A stretch of 64,000 nt of DNA, from positions 886,176 through 950,175 of the forward strand of contig RPFO01000084.1 of assembly GCA_009746045.1 (NCBI GenBank), given 5' to 3'. The notes under the pieces are model-generated. The model had not been told where the DNA came from, did not search any database, and saw only the letters and a list, made by a program, of their open reading frames with translations. Origin of the DNA: Mesostigma viride. Its lineage: Eukaryota; Streptophyta; Mesostigmatophyceae; Mesostigmatales; Mesostigmataceae. Shown piece by piece: positions 48,335 through 59,799 of this stretch. Both the position numbers and the translations under genes were made by a program. Within the stretch, counting starts at the first letter, position 1. Each line of letters starts with the position of its first letter.

Positions 48335-50215
48335 GCACCGAATTTAGTCGTGAATATCACTATCGCTTCGTCTTTCTAAGACGCACATGCATGCTGATAT
48401 AATTTTCCGACGCTATTACGCAATATATGGCGAGCACAAACGCGCCTCGACGCAACGCAGCCTGGCGGCTGCGCTCGGCAATGAAAATTCTGCAGCTCAG
48501 GCTGCAGCTTCGCCTTCAGGTCCGGCAGGCGGCGATGACACTAGTCGTGCACTGGTGGTCGTCCAGCAACCCCCCGGGCTTAACGCCTCGCCATCTGCAT
48601 CGCCTGACCCCAAGCGCACCCGCCCAGCCGACGACACAGGAGGGTCTTCACGCCCAGAACCGAGCTTTCGGCCCCGGCCTTTCAAGGTCGCAGATTACGA
48701 CTGGGCCACCATTTCTCCGACCGATGCTCTGCGCTGCATCTTCTTCGGGGATTACGCTTCGCTTTACGACCTGTGCCTCCATTTCCACTCCATCAATCGC
48801 CTCCTCGCCCCGGACGGCAGCCGCTGGGCCAACATCTACGGGCTGTCCGGCTGCGTCCGCCCCCATCTCCAGCACGCCATCCTCAACTCCCTTCTCCAGC
48901 GCTCTGACGGCGAGATCTGGGCTCCACCCCTTTCCGTCCCCACCCTCCGCTCCATCCTCACGGAAGCCTTTCAGCAGCACGTGACCCCCCTTGCTGCCGA
49001 CATAGCAGCAATCGGCGGCACGCTGACTGCTGAACTTCCTCACATTTCCACCGCCGCCGCCTCCACCTCCACGGCCATTTCCGCCTCCACTGCCGACATC
49101 AAAGCCCAGCTCCTCGACCTCGACCAACGCCTTCAAGCCACCGCCAACGCCCTTGAGAGCTTGCATGACACCGCCGGCCTCACCGCCCAGGCGGTGAAGG
49201 ACATCGCCGCCCAGCCGGCGCCTGCTGGCTCGGCCGGCGATGCTCCCTCCACCTGGGCGGACTTGCTTAAGCAGCACACCACCTCCACCACCTCCACCAT
49301 CTCGGCACAACTCAAGCAACAAGCCCTCGACCTTCGCGAGGAAGCCGACATCGCCCGGCGCAGCCACAATGTCATCGTCAAGCACTTCGACCAGCAGGCA
49401 GGTGAGACCTCCACGAGCCTTCTTGAGGCATTTAAGCGCGCCATTCTTGCCCCCATGTTACTCACTGGTGAGCTGGACATGTCGGCTGTCCGCCTCCCCC
49501 GCGCGCGGGGGAAGGCTGGCCCGGCCCCCGTGCTCCTCACCTTTAAGTACATGGCGGACAAGCTGGCGTTCCTTAAATGCCGCAAGAAGCTCTCGGAGAC
49601 TCGCTTCACGCTGGACGACGACTTGACCCTGGCCCAGCAACAACGGCGACGCGAGCTATGGCCGGCCTACCTTCAGCTCCGGCAGAGCGCAAGGGGGAAG
49701 CCGGTATACTGGAGGGGGCGGTCATCCACGTTGACCACAAGCCCTGGCAGCCCCCTCCTGCCACCTCAGACTAGGAATATATATACCAGTAGTGTAGATT
49801 AGTAAGGCTTAGCCTAGCATGTGGCCCACGCGCATGTGCGCCCATAATGGCCCCCATGGATGATGCCTTCAACATTTAGCCATGCTTTGTCTATAATGGG
49901 ACCCCCATGGATGTTGCATTAAGAACTTAGCCATGCTATGCCATGCAGAGAGATGCTCTCTGTCGAGAAGCCATGCCCTAGCCCTTGCATAGCCATGATG
50001 ATCTTCCTCCCCCGTGCCAGGATCCCCTTAGCTGGGTTGAACCTGAGACAGCATGGTGGTGCCGGTGCCCTTGCGGCACCTAGAGCAAGTGTTGCTTACA
50101 TTCCCACCCTTGCATGAAGTAGCCTAGGATGTATTTAAAGCCATATGCCCCTTCTCAGGGATATGTGCTACATTGACTCCCAACGGAGTGATGTTGATAA
50201 TTAATTAATTAATTA
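48289..50215 (+). mobile_element. ORF1-only retroelement, family D copy 4, complete
   Basis: 1.93 kb: 5' UTR from CCACGAGGTAGCCATGGCTG with the GTCTTTCTAAGAC hairpin, ORF1, a roughly 400-bp 3' UTR, the terminal hairpin ACTCCCAACGGAGT (about 50176-50189) and an AATT-repeat tail at about 50199-50215. The stop of ORF1 is followed directly by 3' UTR also found in D1. Contains no endonuclease or RT. The best-preserved example of the family in the window. Confidence 0.9.
48387..49802 (+). CDS. family D ORF1 protein (about 460-470 aa)
   Basis: Continuous frame. The natural start (ATGGCGAGC at 48427, MANKR/MASKR in other copies) is displaced by a small insertion, so the open frame enters from an upstream ATG at 48387; the real N-terminus is RASTQRSLAAALGNEN. 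Order: Ser/Pro/Ala-rich N-terminus; a conserved block (FGDYASLYDLCLHFHSINRL, then LRSILTEAFQQHV); a coiled coil ([20 protein letters not shown]); and a C-terminal RRM-like part as in L1-type ORF1 proteins ([47 protein letters not shown]). The last about 25 residues are shifted by a 1-nt loss relative to D5. Predicted RNA-binding chaperone of the element ribonucleoprotein; it may act on its own RNA while an unrelated LINE supplies RT. Confidence 0.85.
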   Translation: MHADIIFRRYYAIYGEHKRASTQRSLAAALGNENSAAQAAASPSGPAGGDDTSRALVVVQQPPGLNASPSASPDPKRTRPADDTGGSSRPEPSFRPRPFKVADYDWATISPTDALRCIFFGDYASLYDLCLHFHSINRLLAPDGSRWANIYGLSGCVRPHLQHAILNSLLQRSDGEIWAPPLSVPTLRSILTEAFQQHVTPLAADIAAIGGTLTAELPHISTAAASTSTAISASTADIKAQLLDLDQRLQATANALESLHDTAGLTAQAVKDIAAQPAPAGSAGDAPSTWADLLKQHTTSTTSTISAQLKQQALDLREEADIARRSHNVIVKHFDQQAGETSTSLLEAFKRAILAPMLLTGELDMSAVRLPRARGKAGPAPVLLTFKYMADKLAFLKCRKKLSETRFTLDDDLTLAQQQRRRELWPAYLQLRQSARGKPVYWRGRSSTLTTSPGSPLLPPQTRNIYTSSVD

Positions 50216-51250
50216 ATGGCGAGCAAACGCCCCTTGACGCAACGCAGCCTGGCGGCTGCACTCGGCAATGAAAATACGTCTGCAGCTCCGGCTGCAGCTT
50301 CGCCATCAGGTTCGGCAGGCAGCGGTGACACTAGTCGTGCACTGGTGGTCGCCCAGCACCCTCCCGGGCTCAATGCCTCGCCATCGCCATCGGCATCGCC
50401 TGACCCTAAACGCAGCCGCCCAGCCGACAACACAGGAGGGTTTTCACGCCCCAAAGAACCGCGCTTTCGGCCTGAACCTTTCAAGGTCGATGATCACGAC
50501 TGGACCAACATGTCCCCGGCAACTGACCTGCATTGCCTCTTCTACGGGGACTACGCCTCGCTTTACGACCTGTGCCTCCATCTCTACGACATCAATCGCC
50601 TCATCTGCGCCGACGGCAGCTGGTGGCATAACATCAGCGTGCTGGACGGGTGCAACCGCGCCCACCTCCAACACACCATCCTCAACTCCCTTCTCATGCG
50701 CTCTGACGGCGAGATCTGGGCTCCATCCATCTCCGCCCCCACCCTCCGTTCCATCCTCACGGAAGCCTTTCAGCAGCACGTGACCCCCCTTGCTGCCGAC
50801 ATAGCAGCAATCGGTGGCACGCTGACTGCTGAACTTCCTCACATTTCCACCGCCGCCGCCTCCACCTCCACTGCCATTTCCGCCTCCACTGCCGACATCA
50901 AAGCCCAGCTCCTCGACCTCGACCAACGCCTTCAAGCCACCGCCAACGCCCTTGAGAGCTTGCATGACACCGCCGGCCTCACCGCCCAGGCGGTGAAGGA
51001 CATCGCCGCCCAGCCGGCGCCTGCTGGCCCGGCCGGCGATGCCCCCTCCACCTGGGCGGACTTGCTTAAGCAGCACACCACCTCCACCACCTCCACTATC
51101 TCGGCACAACTCAAGCAACAAGCCCTCGACCTTCGCGAGGAAGCCGACATCGCCCGGCGCAGCCACAATGTCATCGTCAAGCACTTCGACCAGCTGGCAG
51201 GTGAGACCTCCACGAGCCTTCTCACGGCATTTAAGGGGACCGGACGGTTC
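50216..51250 (+). pseudogene. family D ORF1, N-terminal part of D5
   Basis: Starts MASKRPLTQRSLAAALGNEN with the correct initiator, runs through the LYDLCLHLYDINRL block and the coiled coil to [20 protein letters not shown], and at 51231 enters the TTAA target and TIR of the inserted transposon; the last few codons are transposon. Otherwise free of frameshifts, so D5 was coding-competent when hit. Confidence 0.88.
51235..51250 (+). repeat. left terminal inverted repeat (16 bp)
   Basis: GGGGACCGGACGGTTC, perfect inverted match to 59800-59815; preceded by the TTAA target duplication at 51231-51234. Confidence 0.95.
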
Positions 51251-51907
51251 TAACCACCCCAAAAGTGAACTCATGTAATAACATTGTAATTGCACATGAT
51301 ATGTCCAGATTTGAGTTTGGGGCATCAAAACAACATGTTTGGGCATGCATCCCCCCACCTGTAGGGTTCATGACCCCTGGCTATACACCGGATGCCAGCA
51401 TAATACGCTAAACCATAGGGTCCATGGCACCTAGTGCCTAGGTGCATGGCAAGACCAAATTCAATCATCCATGATATTTTCTTTAAGTTCCCACTGTTTA
51501 CAAAAAACCTGGCTAGTTGGGTCCCAAAAATGGTACTTCAAACTAGTAGATGATAAATTTTGACCTAAAAAGGGTCTTTTTTAGCACGTAAAAAAATAAA
51601 TCAAATCAATAACACATGTTATATGGCCAGTGGGGATAAAATCAAATATTAGATGGTGGGAAATGTACACTGACAAATTTTCAGCTCAATCTGACCAGTA
51701 TAACACATATATGATCATGGTTATAGCCCATTTCAGGACTTGGAAAAAACTGGAAAAACTGTCAATCAAGCACACTGTTGGCCCCCGTGTCATCACATGC
51801 TGCACAAAACCAGGGATCACCAGGCACGGTGGACAGCGTGAAACCCAAGCACAACATGTGGCCCCCATGGTCGCCCGGATCCTGGTTGGAACACAAGAGA
51901 AAGGGGT
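51251..51907. other. transposon left subterminal region, non-coding
   Basis: AT-rich DNA between the left TIR and the end of the transposase frame at 51908. No gene recognised; it would hold the transposase 3' UTR. Confidence 0.6.
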
Positions 51908-53844
51908 TCACCTTCTTGTGCTCTGCACCGCCACACACCGTGCAGAGCACACTGTCACTGCCACTGTCACTGGATTCCCCCCCCCTTCCTGCCCAGCCAC
52001 GGGCTGCCCGTAGATGGCATAGCCACTGCCATGCTCATACTCCCCACCGGCCTTGTTATCCTTCCACTTGCCCCCCTGGGCCTCAGTTTTTTTCTTCTTG
52101 CGCAGCCTGCGCCAGTTTGGGTCCCTCTTCTTGGCCTGCTGGCGTGCCCTCTCCAGCTTGAGGGAGGCCAGCTGCTCCTCCACAGCCCGCGGTGTGACCG
52201 TGATGCCCAGCTTGTTGGCAATTGGCTTCCACCACTCCTCGCCCAGCTGCACCTTGAGCACGCCCTGCATGGCAGCAACAGGCCAGCGTGTGTGAGCAAA
52301 GGCCCCCTTCCCAAGAGGGAGACACTTGACCTGCTGGCTGTGGTGGAACTCATTGAGGTTTGTGTGGGTGTCGTGTTTGCACGCCTTGAGGAGCGAGGGG
52401 GTGCCAGGTGTACTTTTGCCACACACAGTTCACCATCCCCCACACATATAGGACCACCCCCTTGGAGGTGCTGTCCTTGGGGGGCAGCCATTTCTTGCCC
52501 TTCCACCCGGGCGTGGTGTCACGGACCTGCCCTGGCTTCAGTTCCTTAGTGGCGGTACACCACTCCACCACCTCCACCCCAGCCCCCCCCTTCCCCTTGC
52601 CCTTCAAGTCATGGTTGGGATACTGCTTGCACGTGCTGTGATCATTGAACGCGTGCCTGAGCAAGTTCTGAGTTGCCTCGTGCAGCCACTCAGCTGGCAT
52701 GTGGTGGTTGCGCCTGATCAACGTGCGGAAGCAATAGCACACATGTCTGATGCAGTGCTCATCCAGGACGCCAGGCAGCTTGCCCAAGTGTTCCCGCTTC
52801 ACCTTGAGCAGGGCGCCATAGAGGCAGTTCCCCAAGTGATTGAGGTCCTCTAGCTTATCGGGCACATGCGGCAGGGAAGTGTCTGCACGCACTTGGGCAT
52901 ACCAGCTAGTGTCACCATCGCTCACCACCTGTGCAGCGTACAACCTCTGGGCGAGAGGCTTGGGCTGCTGTGGCCCTTGCTCCCCCTTCTTCACCTGCCC
53001 AAAAGACACCCCAGCATGAAGGGAAGCCAGCTCATGCAGTAGAAAGCGCGCGCCCTGCGACTCCATGCCCTTGCTGCTATCCTGCCAGTTCAGCCAGCAC
53101 ACATGCGGCCTAGCCTCCTTTCCTGACCTGCTAGCCACCTGGCACACAGGGCACCACTTCCCACTGATGTGCAGCCCTATGACCAGCCCCGTGCCCTCGT
53201 GGACAGTGAGCTGCTGCCCCCACTTGGACTGATACCCCCTGGTTGGCCACGATCCATCAAAGCTGACCCGACAGCCCTGCCTCCCTTCCTTGTCAACCTT
53301 GAACCTCCCAGCCTTCTGCTCCCATGCACGCGCCCTCTCCCTGTTCTCAGCAATCACCTCCCCCAAAAAATCCATGATGACTGCCTCTACGGCATCCACA
53401 TCTTTGTCCCAAGTGGCGTGCCCGCGAGGGAATGCCAGACCCAGCACCGTCGAGCACCTCAGCAGCTGCGTGCGTGTGCAAGAGAAGAGGACAGCAGCTA
53501 CTGCAAGCAAGCTAGAGGAAGCGTTGCGATCCATACCCTCACGCAAGTCTGAGTTGGGGCGCAGGATAGGAAATGGGATCCGCCATGGCTCACGCTCCTT
53601 GCTGCCCTCGCCATCAGGCTTGTCGCACCACGGATTGCTGCACCAGAGCACGATGTCGGCCAAGCTACCCTCCCCACTGAACTTCTTGGCAGCCATCTCG
53701 CCCACCTTGACACAACCAACACCGCAGCAAAAAGGGCATTGCATCATGCTGGCCATCTCCTCTAACTGGCAAGAGTCCACCAGCACACGAGGCATGCTCA
53801 AGGGGGGGCCTTGTGCAGGTGATCGTATTTTCCGGAAAGTAGCC

Positions 53845-55190
53845 ATGGCGGAATCACCTTCAGCCGCCTCCCACTCCCCCGCCGATGGGGGGGATTCAGC
53901 GCCTCATACCATCACGCAACTAGTCGACGCTGTGGACACCATTGCGACCCAGCCATCGTCTGCTGATGCCGCCATTAACGTTTCGTCTAAGCGGCATTGC
54001 CCCGGCCCCGTCGACGAGATGGAAAGCCAGATCCCTCCGCCTGCGGCTCCTTCTTCCAGCGAGGTTTCCCGTGAGACCGACCCCCCTGACGACGACGACG
54101 ACGACGCCATCGCCGACGCTGACTTTGACCCAGCGGACTTCCTGCCTGGCAAGGTTGTCGCCGAGCACCGGTTCTTTTCGCTTACCGCCGAGGAGGCGCG
54201 GGCTATCCTGCACCTCATGAACGACAACAAAACTCCGATCTATTTTCCTAGCACGCTTGGCGAGACCATTTCAGCGGACGAGCTTGACGACATGGAAGAG
54301 CCAGAGCTTCGACTTTCTGTTTTCCTGAGCCACGCGCAGGCCCCCTGCCTCCGGGCACTCTTTGCCGCTTTCGAGGAAGCCGAGCACGGCACCGCCAACA
54401 CCCCTGATGCTCCCCGGACGCAGACCTGCACAAGCTCAATAAGAAAGTCGCAGCCATGGCTGCCCAACTCGGCACCTTGTCCACCGCTATCCGTCAAGAC
54501 ACTGCTGCGCTCCAATCCAGCATTGCCGAGGTCAAGGCCGCCCTGGCCACACCTCCCCAGCAAGCCGCCCCCGCACCCACCAGCTATGCTAACGTGGTAA
54601 AACAGACGGACATTGCCAACCTGATGGAAGATGCAGCACGCAGGGGGGCTGCAGCCCACAAGACTGCTATCGAGGAGGACCTGCGCTCACGCAGTATAGT
54701 GGTCCGGTATTTCCAGGTCGCACAGCAGCCTGAAACGGACCTGATGCTAGCGCAACGCCTGTACCACAGCCTCATCGTGGGCAGGCTGCAACTGGGCAAC
54801 GAACGCATCCGCATTGAGTCGGCAGCCTGGATGGCGGGCCAGCCTGGCCCCATCCGGGTGACCTTTGCGAATGTGGCCAGCAAGGTGAAGGTACTCCAGG
54901 CCCGCAAGCTCCTAGGCGGGAAGAACGCGCCGAGCCTCGACGACCTCCTCTCACCGGCCCAGCTAGTCATCAAGAATGGTCTGCTGGGCAGCGACGTGGC
55001 GATCAAGGCCAGGAAGGAGGCCAGAAGGTCTACGTCCGCCTCGTCCACGACACCCCCGTGCTATTCATCAACGGCCAGCGCACGGAGGCGCAGGCTCCTA
55101 ACAAGCGGCACAAGTCGGGCCGTCCCAGGCCCGCCCCAGCTGCGTCATCATCGTCTACGCACGTCCCGGGTATGGATGGCGCCCGGTAAG
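53845..55190 (+). pseudogene. family B ORF1, frameshifted
   Basis: ATG at 53845 (MAESPSAASHSPADGGDSAP). The first segment is acidic (PDDDDDDAIADADF) and then has FFSLTAEEARAILHLMND and a helical block. After a frame change at about 54430 it continues MAAQLGTLSTAIRQDTAALQ (coiled coil), TSYANVVKQTD, RSIVVRYFQVAQQPETD and an RRM-like end (GPIRVTFANVASKVKVLQAR, then LLSPAQLVIKNGL). Another frame change at about 55020 gives VYVRLVHDTPVLFINGQRTE and a stop at about 55190. The layout (acidic N-terminus, coiled coil, RRM-like, basic tail) parallels L1-type ORF1 proteins. It differs completely from family D and E ORF1 in sequence at the N-terminus. Confidence 0.8.
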
Positions 55191-55418
55191 GGCACACCCT
55201 CGCGGCCTCGCGGTACAATAGGCTTTGGGCACAGCCTTTATAAACAAGCCCCTTTCCATCCTCATGTCGCACCGTGCGAGCATGATCAGGATGCAAGGTC
55301 GCCAGGCACGCCACGGTCAACCTTCCCGCCAATTTACCAGCCTTACACGCCTCCTAGCCCGCCTTGAGCGGGATGAGGCCCAGTCGACACGCCGGCGACC
55401 CCAGCCAGGACGACGACG

Positions 55419-58400
55419 ATGAAAGAAAGCCTCCATGCGTTGACAAGCATTAACCCCAATCGCCACCCTCCCCCTCCCCCCCCCCCCCCCCCACCCCCAC
55501 CTCCAGCACTACCCTTCTCCACCCCCACCCCCACCCCCACCCCCCCGCTAATAGGGCAACGGCCCATTCTTGGTATTGCAAGTTTTAACGTGCGCACCCT
55601 CCCTGCAGATCCTTCTACGAGCGGCGGCACCCCAGCACGCCAACGCGTCGACGAGCTGATCGCCCTGTGCGCCGACAACAAGATCGCTGTTCTTGGAGTC
55701 CAGGAGCACCGACGCACCGTTGACCCTCAGCACGCGGTCAACGGTCTGCTGGTCGACGACCTGCGGCAGGCTGGCGGTTCCACTATGGTGGCGGCGACGC
55801 GCCGGGCCAAGGTGGTGTGGGCCTCTTGTGCTCGCCGGCAGCATCAGAGCAGCTCCAGTCCATCGTGCTGCGGTCCCCGCGTGTGCTAGTGGCCACTTTT
55901 TCGGCCACTGAGGGCCATTCACACCACACGCTAACCGTTATCGTGGGATATGCACCACATGCGGGTCGAGCTCAGGCGGAACGTGAGGCCTTCTTCGACG
56001 CCCTCAAGGAGGAGGAGGCCAACATCCCAGCTCGGCACTTCCTGGTTATGCTGCTCGACGCCAACGCCACGCTGCCAGTTGGCACTGGGGGCGCTCAGTA
56101 TTCCCCAACCAACACGACAGCCAACGGTAACACGCCTTTATTTGCGAATCTGCTGGCAGAATCTGCGCTGGTTGCATGCAATGCTTCTTTCGCACGCCCC
56201 GCTGAGCAGCTGGCCACCTTTTTTGGGCCGTCGGATCGGGTGGTGTGCCTTGATTATGTCTGCGTACGTCGGGCTCAGCGCCCCTCAGTTGTCGATGCTC
56301 GCGTCCTGCAAGATTCTGTCAGCACGGTGGAATCTGATCATCGTCTCGTGCTCGCTCGCATCAGATTGCGGTTTCCTGGGGTGAAACCGTCGCGACAGCT
56401 GGCACCTCAGCCAGATCTGAAAGTGCTCCGGATTGTGCTGAAGGATGCCGACAAGATGTCAGCAGAAGAGCAGGCCGCTATGTCGCACAGGGATGATTTC
56501 CTGGCCGTATTCGACGCCGGGGGCAGCCGACAGCAGTTACACGCCATTCCGCCGCCGGGGGATATTTCAGTGATCCTCCGTGGTGTCGCCGCCAAGTATC
56601 GCCTGGCTGCCCGCACCCTCCCCACCTTGCCTCCGCGTCGGCAGCTTGCTGTCCACCGTCACGCACCGACAGTGGTCGCCGCCAGGCAGATGCTCCGCCG
56701 CAACAGAGATCCGCTCGCCAAACCTGGGCTGCAAGCAGCTCTGAGGGCCGCCTACGAGCAGGCTGAGAAGGCAGATGCTCAGCAGATGGTCAAGGACCTG
56801 CGCAGCTGCCAGCAGAAGCACGACGGCAAGGGGGCCTGGTTCTGGTACAAGCGCCTCGGGCACCCGGACGGCCTCGGCCGGCCCCACCGCCACGACGTCC
56901 CCGGCGCCCCAGCCAAGCGGCTTCGTACCTGGGCCACGGCCACGGCCGAGGTCGTGGGGACAGCTGCGCCGCCCCCACCCCTGCTCCCAGCCGCCGCCGC
57001 CCGCCCGGCCGCCCTGGCCGGCCCCGCAGGGCCCCCGGCCCCGCCTAGGTCAGCGGCGGACTACCTAGTCCCCCCGCTGGTCGGCCCACTTGGCGACCCG
57101 TCTGACATGCCTCCTTTCACCTCTCGCGAGGTCACGGAGGCGGTCCAGCGCCTGCGTTATGACGCAGCCACCGGCTCTGACGAGATTCCGGCCGCAGTTG
57201 TAAAACTTGCAGCCGAATTCGAGGACACAGGTGTTATGCTGCTCTTCCGGGACATCTGCAACCGCCTTCTGCTGTCGTCGCAACCACCTCCAGCGGCCTG
57301 GCAACACAGTTTTCGCACGATGCTGTACAAGAACAAGGGGTCGCCTGCCGACCCCGGCAACTACAGAGGGGTGTGCATTCAAAGTGCCCCCCTCAAGCTT
57401 CTTATGCGGCTCATCCTGAACCGCCTGCGCACGGCCCTGGACGGTCACCTCAGCGAGACTCAGCACGGCTTCCGTTCAGGTCGCAACACAGTACAGGCGC
57501 TCTTCGCTACTCGCCGACTGGTGGAGGAACTGCAACGCCTTCAGCCTGGTGAGTCCCCTTTGCACCTTGTGCTGGTGGACTTCATCAAAGCCTTCGATTC
57601 GGTTTTCTGGCCTGCGCTTTGGGACATCCTCGAGTTGTTCCGGATCCCCCGCCCCCTGATTGCTGTCATCCGCAACCTGTATGAAGGGTCCACCACTTCG
57701 GTGCGCACTTCTTACGGGACCACGCCCCCATGCCCTTTACAGAAGGGTGTGTGGCAGGGCTGCGTGCTGTCGCCCTACCTGTTCATTATTGTTGTCGAAT
57801 ACGTAATGATTCAGGCGCGCAAGCGATTTGCCCGCATCGTGGGCAGGGAACCAGGAGTGCAGGTTGCTAACAAATTCTGGCATGGCGGTGCGGACACGGA
57901 GATTCGGCTAGCAGACATCATTTACGCAGACGACACCACCCTCTTGAGGACACTGAGCACGTGCAGACATGGCTTGACTGCCTGGCTCTCGAGGCCCGTG
58001 CAGTGGGGCTTGAGGTCAGCAAGAAGACAGAGGCCCTGGCGGTTGGGCTCACCACCTCAGCGCCGCCCCTCTATCTCCTAGACGGCTCTCGAGTCCTGTA
58101 TCGGGACCGCGTTAAGCTGCTGGGCAGCCTGCTCCCTAGCTGCGAGGTGATGTGGACCACCGCATCTCCCTCGCCTGGCACGCTTTACGCCAGTACCGGG
58201 CCCTATGGCGCAAGCCCCTGGGCAAGATCGAGAAACAGGACCTGTTCAAGGTCCTCGTCCTTCCTGTTCTCACGTATGGCGCCGAGACGTGGACCCTCAC
58301 CGCCGACCTGGCCCGCAAGCTGGACGGCGCGGTCACCAGCATGCTGCGTTCCATTTTCAGAGTAGGATATGCTGCTCATGTCCGCAATGAGGACCTGTAC

Positions 58401-58820
58401 CAGGGCATGCCCTATATCACCAGCACAATTAAGCAACGCCGCCTGCAGCTAGTAGGGCACCTAGCTCGCACCAACCAGGTAGACACCTCACGTGGCCCCC
58501 CCGCAGGACTGCGACCAGCCCAGCCTGGCCGGCACCTCCTGACGTGGGCTGGGCCCAGTGATGTTAGACGCCGCAAGGCCCGCACCTTCAAAGAACAGCT
58601 AGTAGAGGACATGGGGGGCCTAGGCCTCTCCGTGATTTGGAAGAAGATGATGGACAAGGCCAAGTGGGCCCAGGTCATAGAGGACAACGAGCCCCCCCAG
58701 TGGGGAAGCGCCCGCGTGTGCAATCCCACGGGAGGCACGCTAGATAGCTCCCCTAGGGCAGCGTGCGGCTGCCTAGATAGATGTGTAGTTAGAATGTTGT
58801 TAGATAGATGTAGTATGTAG
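55419..58820 (+). pseudogene. family B ORF2: AP-endonuclease plus reverse transcriptase, frameshifted
   Basis: Starts MKESLHALTS after a stop-rich gap; a Pro-rich run (CCCCACC repeats, 55470-55545) precedes the endonuclease: GIASFNVRTL, AVLGVQEHRR, then after a frame change at about 55810 VIVGYAPHAG, FLVMLLDANA, VCLDYVCVRR and TVESDHRLVL (catalytic Asp-His). RT from about 57090: LYKNKGSPADPGNYRG, GFRSGRNT, LVLVDFIKAFDSVFW, GVWQGCVLSPYLF, DIIYADDTTLL. Frame changes at about 57940 and about 58140 lead to the thumb (LTYGAETWTLTADLA) and C-terminus (KEQLVEDMGGLGLSVIWKKM). Stop at 58820. Catalytic residues of both enzymes are all present, but three frameshifts break the protein. Confidence 0.9.
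55470..55545. repeat. C-rich (CCCCCA/CCCCACC) low-complexity tract in family B ORF2
   Basis: Encodes a poly-Pro segment between the ORF2 start and the endonuclease; a likely slippage site. Confidence 0.85.
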
Positions 58821-59348
58821 CCAATGTAGATAGATTAGACCGGTAGGAATATGTGCACCCATCCATCCATCCATCGGGGTTAATGCTCCGTGACTCCCCA
58901 ACGGGAGCACGAGTCTAATTAATTAATTAATTAATTGTGCAGGTGGTGATGGCGGCGTTTCATCAGCGGCTCCAGCGCTGGCCATCTTACCATGCGGATA
59001 AAACTTCTGAGGCGACGGCTTTGTGGTCAATGGCGGCACCGACTGACGCCCTGAGCTTGTCGTCGTCGGCGCGCTCGCTCCTCCATCGCTTCCGCCACTG
59101 GCCTGGGCCGTCGCCGGGGTCTGCGGACTCTCTTTACCCTTTCCAGACACCCACTCCGCCCTGGTTTGCTGCGCCACCCGAGGCCGACCAGGAAACCTGG
59201 CCTTGCGCGAGCCTCGAGGCCTGCCAACCCCCCGACTTGGTGCTGGGGTTGAGGGCGCCTGACCGGCTCTCTCCTGCTGGCGCCTTTGCCGCTGCGCTGC
59301 TGCTGCTTTACCAGCGCCTGTCATCGCGATCCTACGAAAAAAAAAAAT

Positions 59349-59705
59349 TCAGCGCCGATCCGCGGTGGCTATGAAGCCGACGTAGTTTCCAGCCGGGTCT
59401 GGGAAGCGGTCCCGAATGATCGTCAGGATTTCTCGAGGCAATGGGCGCGCGGTTCCGTCAGGAGCAATCCATCCCATCCTAGCCGCAAACCATCTGTAAG
59501 CGGCGTTTCTGAAAACATTATTTCCATCGTTAGGATCCACGGGGGGGGTGTGGTTCAGGCCAGCGGGCCCAAGCTCAATCAACCGATCCCTCGCTAAAAT
59601 ATCATCCAGCAGCACGCCGGTGAATTCATTATCGAGTTGCCACAATCCCAGCGCGACTTTAGCCCTCTGCCACCTCGCAAAATCTTGCGCATCGGTATAC
59701 GCCAT
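59349..59705 (-). CDS. small transposon protein with P2X7 ballast-like domain (118 aa)
   Basis: The frame is open from the right TIR; the first in-frame ATG is at 59705 (MAYTDAQDFARWQRAKVAL). The C-terminal half carries NVFRNAAYRWFAARMG, LPREILTIIRDRFPDPAGNY and VGF before a stop at 59349. The signature FRNxAYRxF...G...R.xP..xx..IRxxFPdpxGxYxGF is the C-terminal part of the zinc-binding ballast domain of P2X7 receptors, which also occurs in stand-alone proteins of unknown role. The N-terminal Cys/His ligands are not seen, though ENCGGDH just upstream of the ATG is in the same frame; upstream sequence may be missing or spliced. Lying 24 nt before the transposase on the same strand inside the TIRs, it is part of the transposon. 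Its role is unknown. Confidence 0.65.
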   Translation of the reverse strand: MAYTDAQDFARWQRAKVALGLWQLDNEFTGVLLDDILARDRLIELGPAGLNHTPPVDPNDGNNVFRNAAYRWFAARMGWIAPDGTARPLPREILTIIRDRFPDPAGNYVGFIATADRR

Positions 59706-59799
59706 GGCGTGGTCTCCACCACAATTTTCCCACACGTGCGATTTTTCATGGTCCGTGATCGTCGGTACCGGCGCCAATTTTTTGGCGCCAAAAAATTCG

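Larger units (their letters stand above)
53822..58934 (+). mobile_element. LINE family B, full length, APE-type (L1-like)
   Basis: 5.1 kb with ORF1, ORF2 (AP endonuclease plus RT) and a 3' UTR of about 110 bp ending in a CCAT run, the terminal hairpin (TGCTCCGTGACTCCCC, then AACGGGAGCACGAG) and an AATT-repeat tail. The 5' UTR is only 23 bp (ATCGTATTTTCCGGAAAG...), so it may lack a few bases. Inserted in the transposase gene in the opposite orientation. Several frameshifts in both ORFs. Confidence 0.92.
53811..58945. repeat. 11-bp target-site duplication flanking the family B LINE
   Basis: TTGTGCAGGTG at 53811-53821 and again at 58935-58945. Collapsing it rejoins the transposase frame: CCTGCACAAGGC encodes PAQG. 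Gives the exact LINE limits 53822-58934. Confidence 0.93.
51908..59324 (-). pseudogene. Kolobok/Mutator-like DDE transposase, split by a LINE and frameshifted
   Basis: The N-terminal part 59324-58946 (about 130 aa) is basic with two AT-hook-like motifs (GVGRPRGSRK, FPGRPRV) and reads to PPAQ. The frame resumes, across the LINE and its 11-bp duplication, at 53810 with GPPLSMPRVLVDS. It then has a zinc-ribbon-like CPFCCGVGC...CSNPWC, VSFDGSWPTRGYQSK (first Asp), GKWCPVC, VVSDGDTSWYAQV (second Asp) and LNHLGNCLYGALL. A 1-nt frame change at about 52400-52420 leads to LLKACKHDTHTNLNEFHHS (likely catalytic Glu) and a basic tail (RRLRKKKK), stop at 51908. The order SFDG, SDGD, NE is that of the Mutator-like transposase domain shared by Kolobok proteins. 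The start MTGAGK follows the upstream ORF by 24 nt. Non-functional in this copy. Confidence 0.87.

Noticed and set aside
48648-51358. Gly-rich minus-strand frames (245 and 304 codons) over D4 and D5
   Set aside because: Antisense of the family D ORF1, repeated in both copies simply because the sense strands are homologous.
52031-52549. 172-codon plus-strand frame with Leu-rich stretches
   Set aside because: Antisense of the transposase C-terminus; its codon bias follows the complementary strand.
53290-53844. Plus-strand frame extending upstream of the LINE B ORF1 ATG
   Set aside because: It runs antisense to the transposase and crosses the target-site duplication at 53811-53821, so it is not part of the LINE protein.
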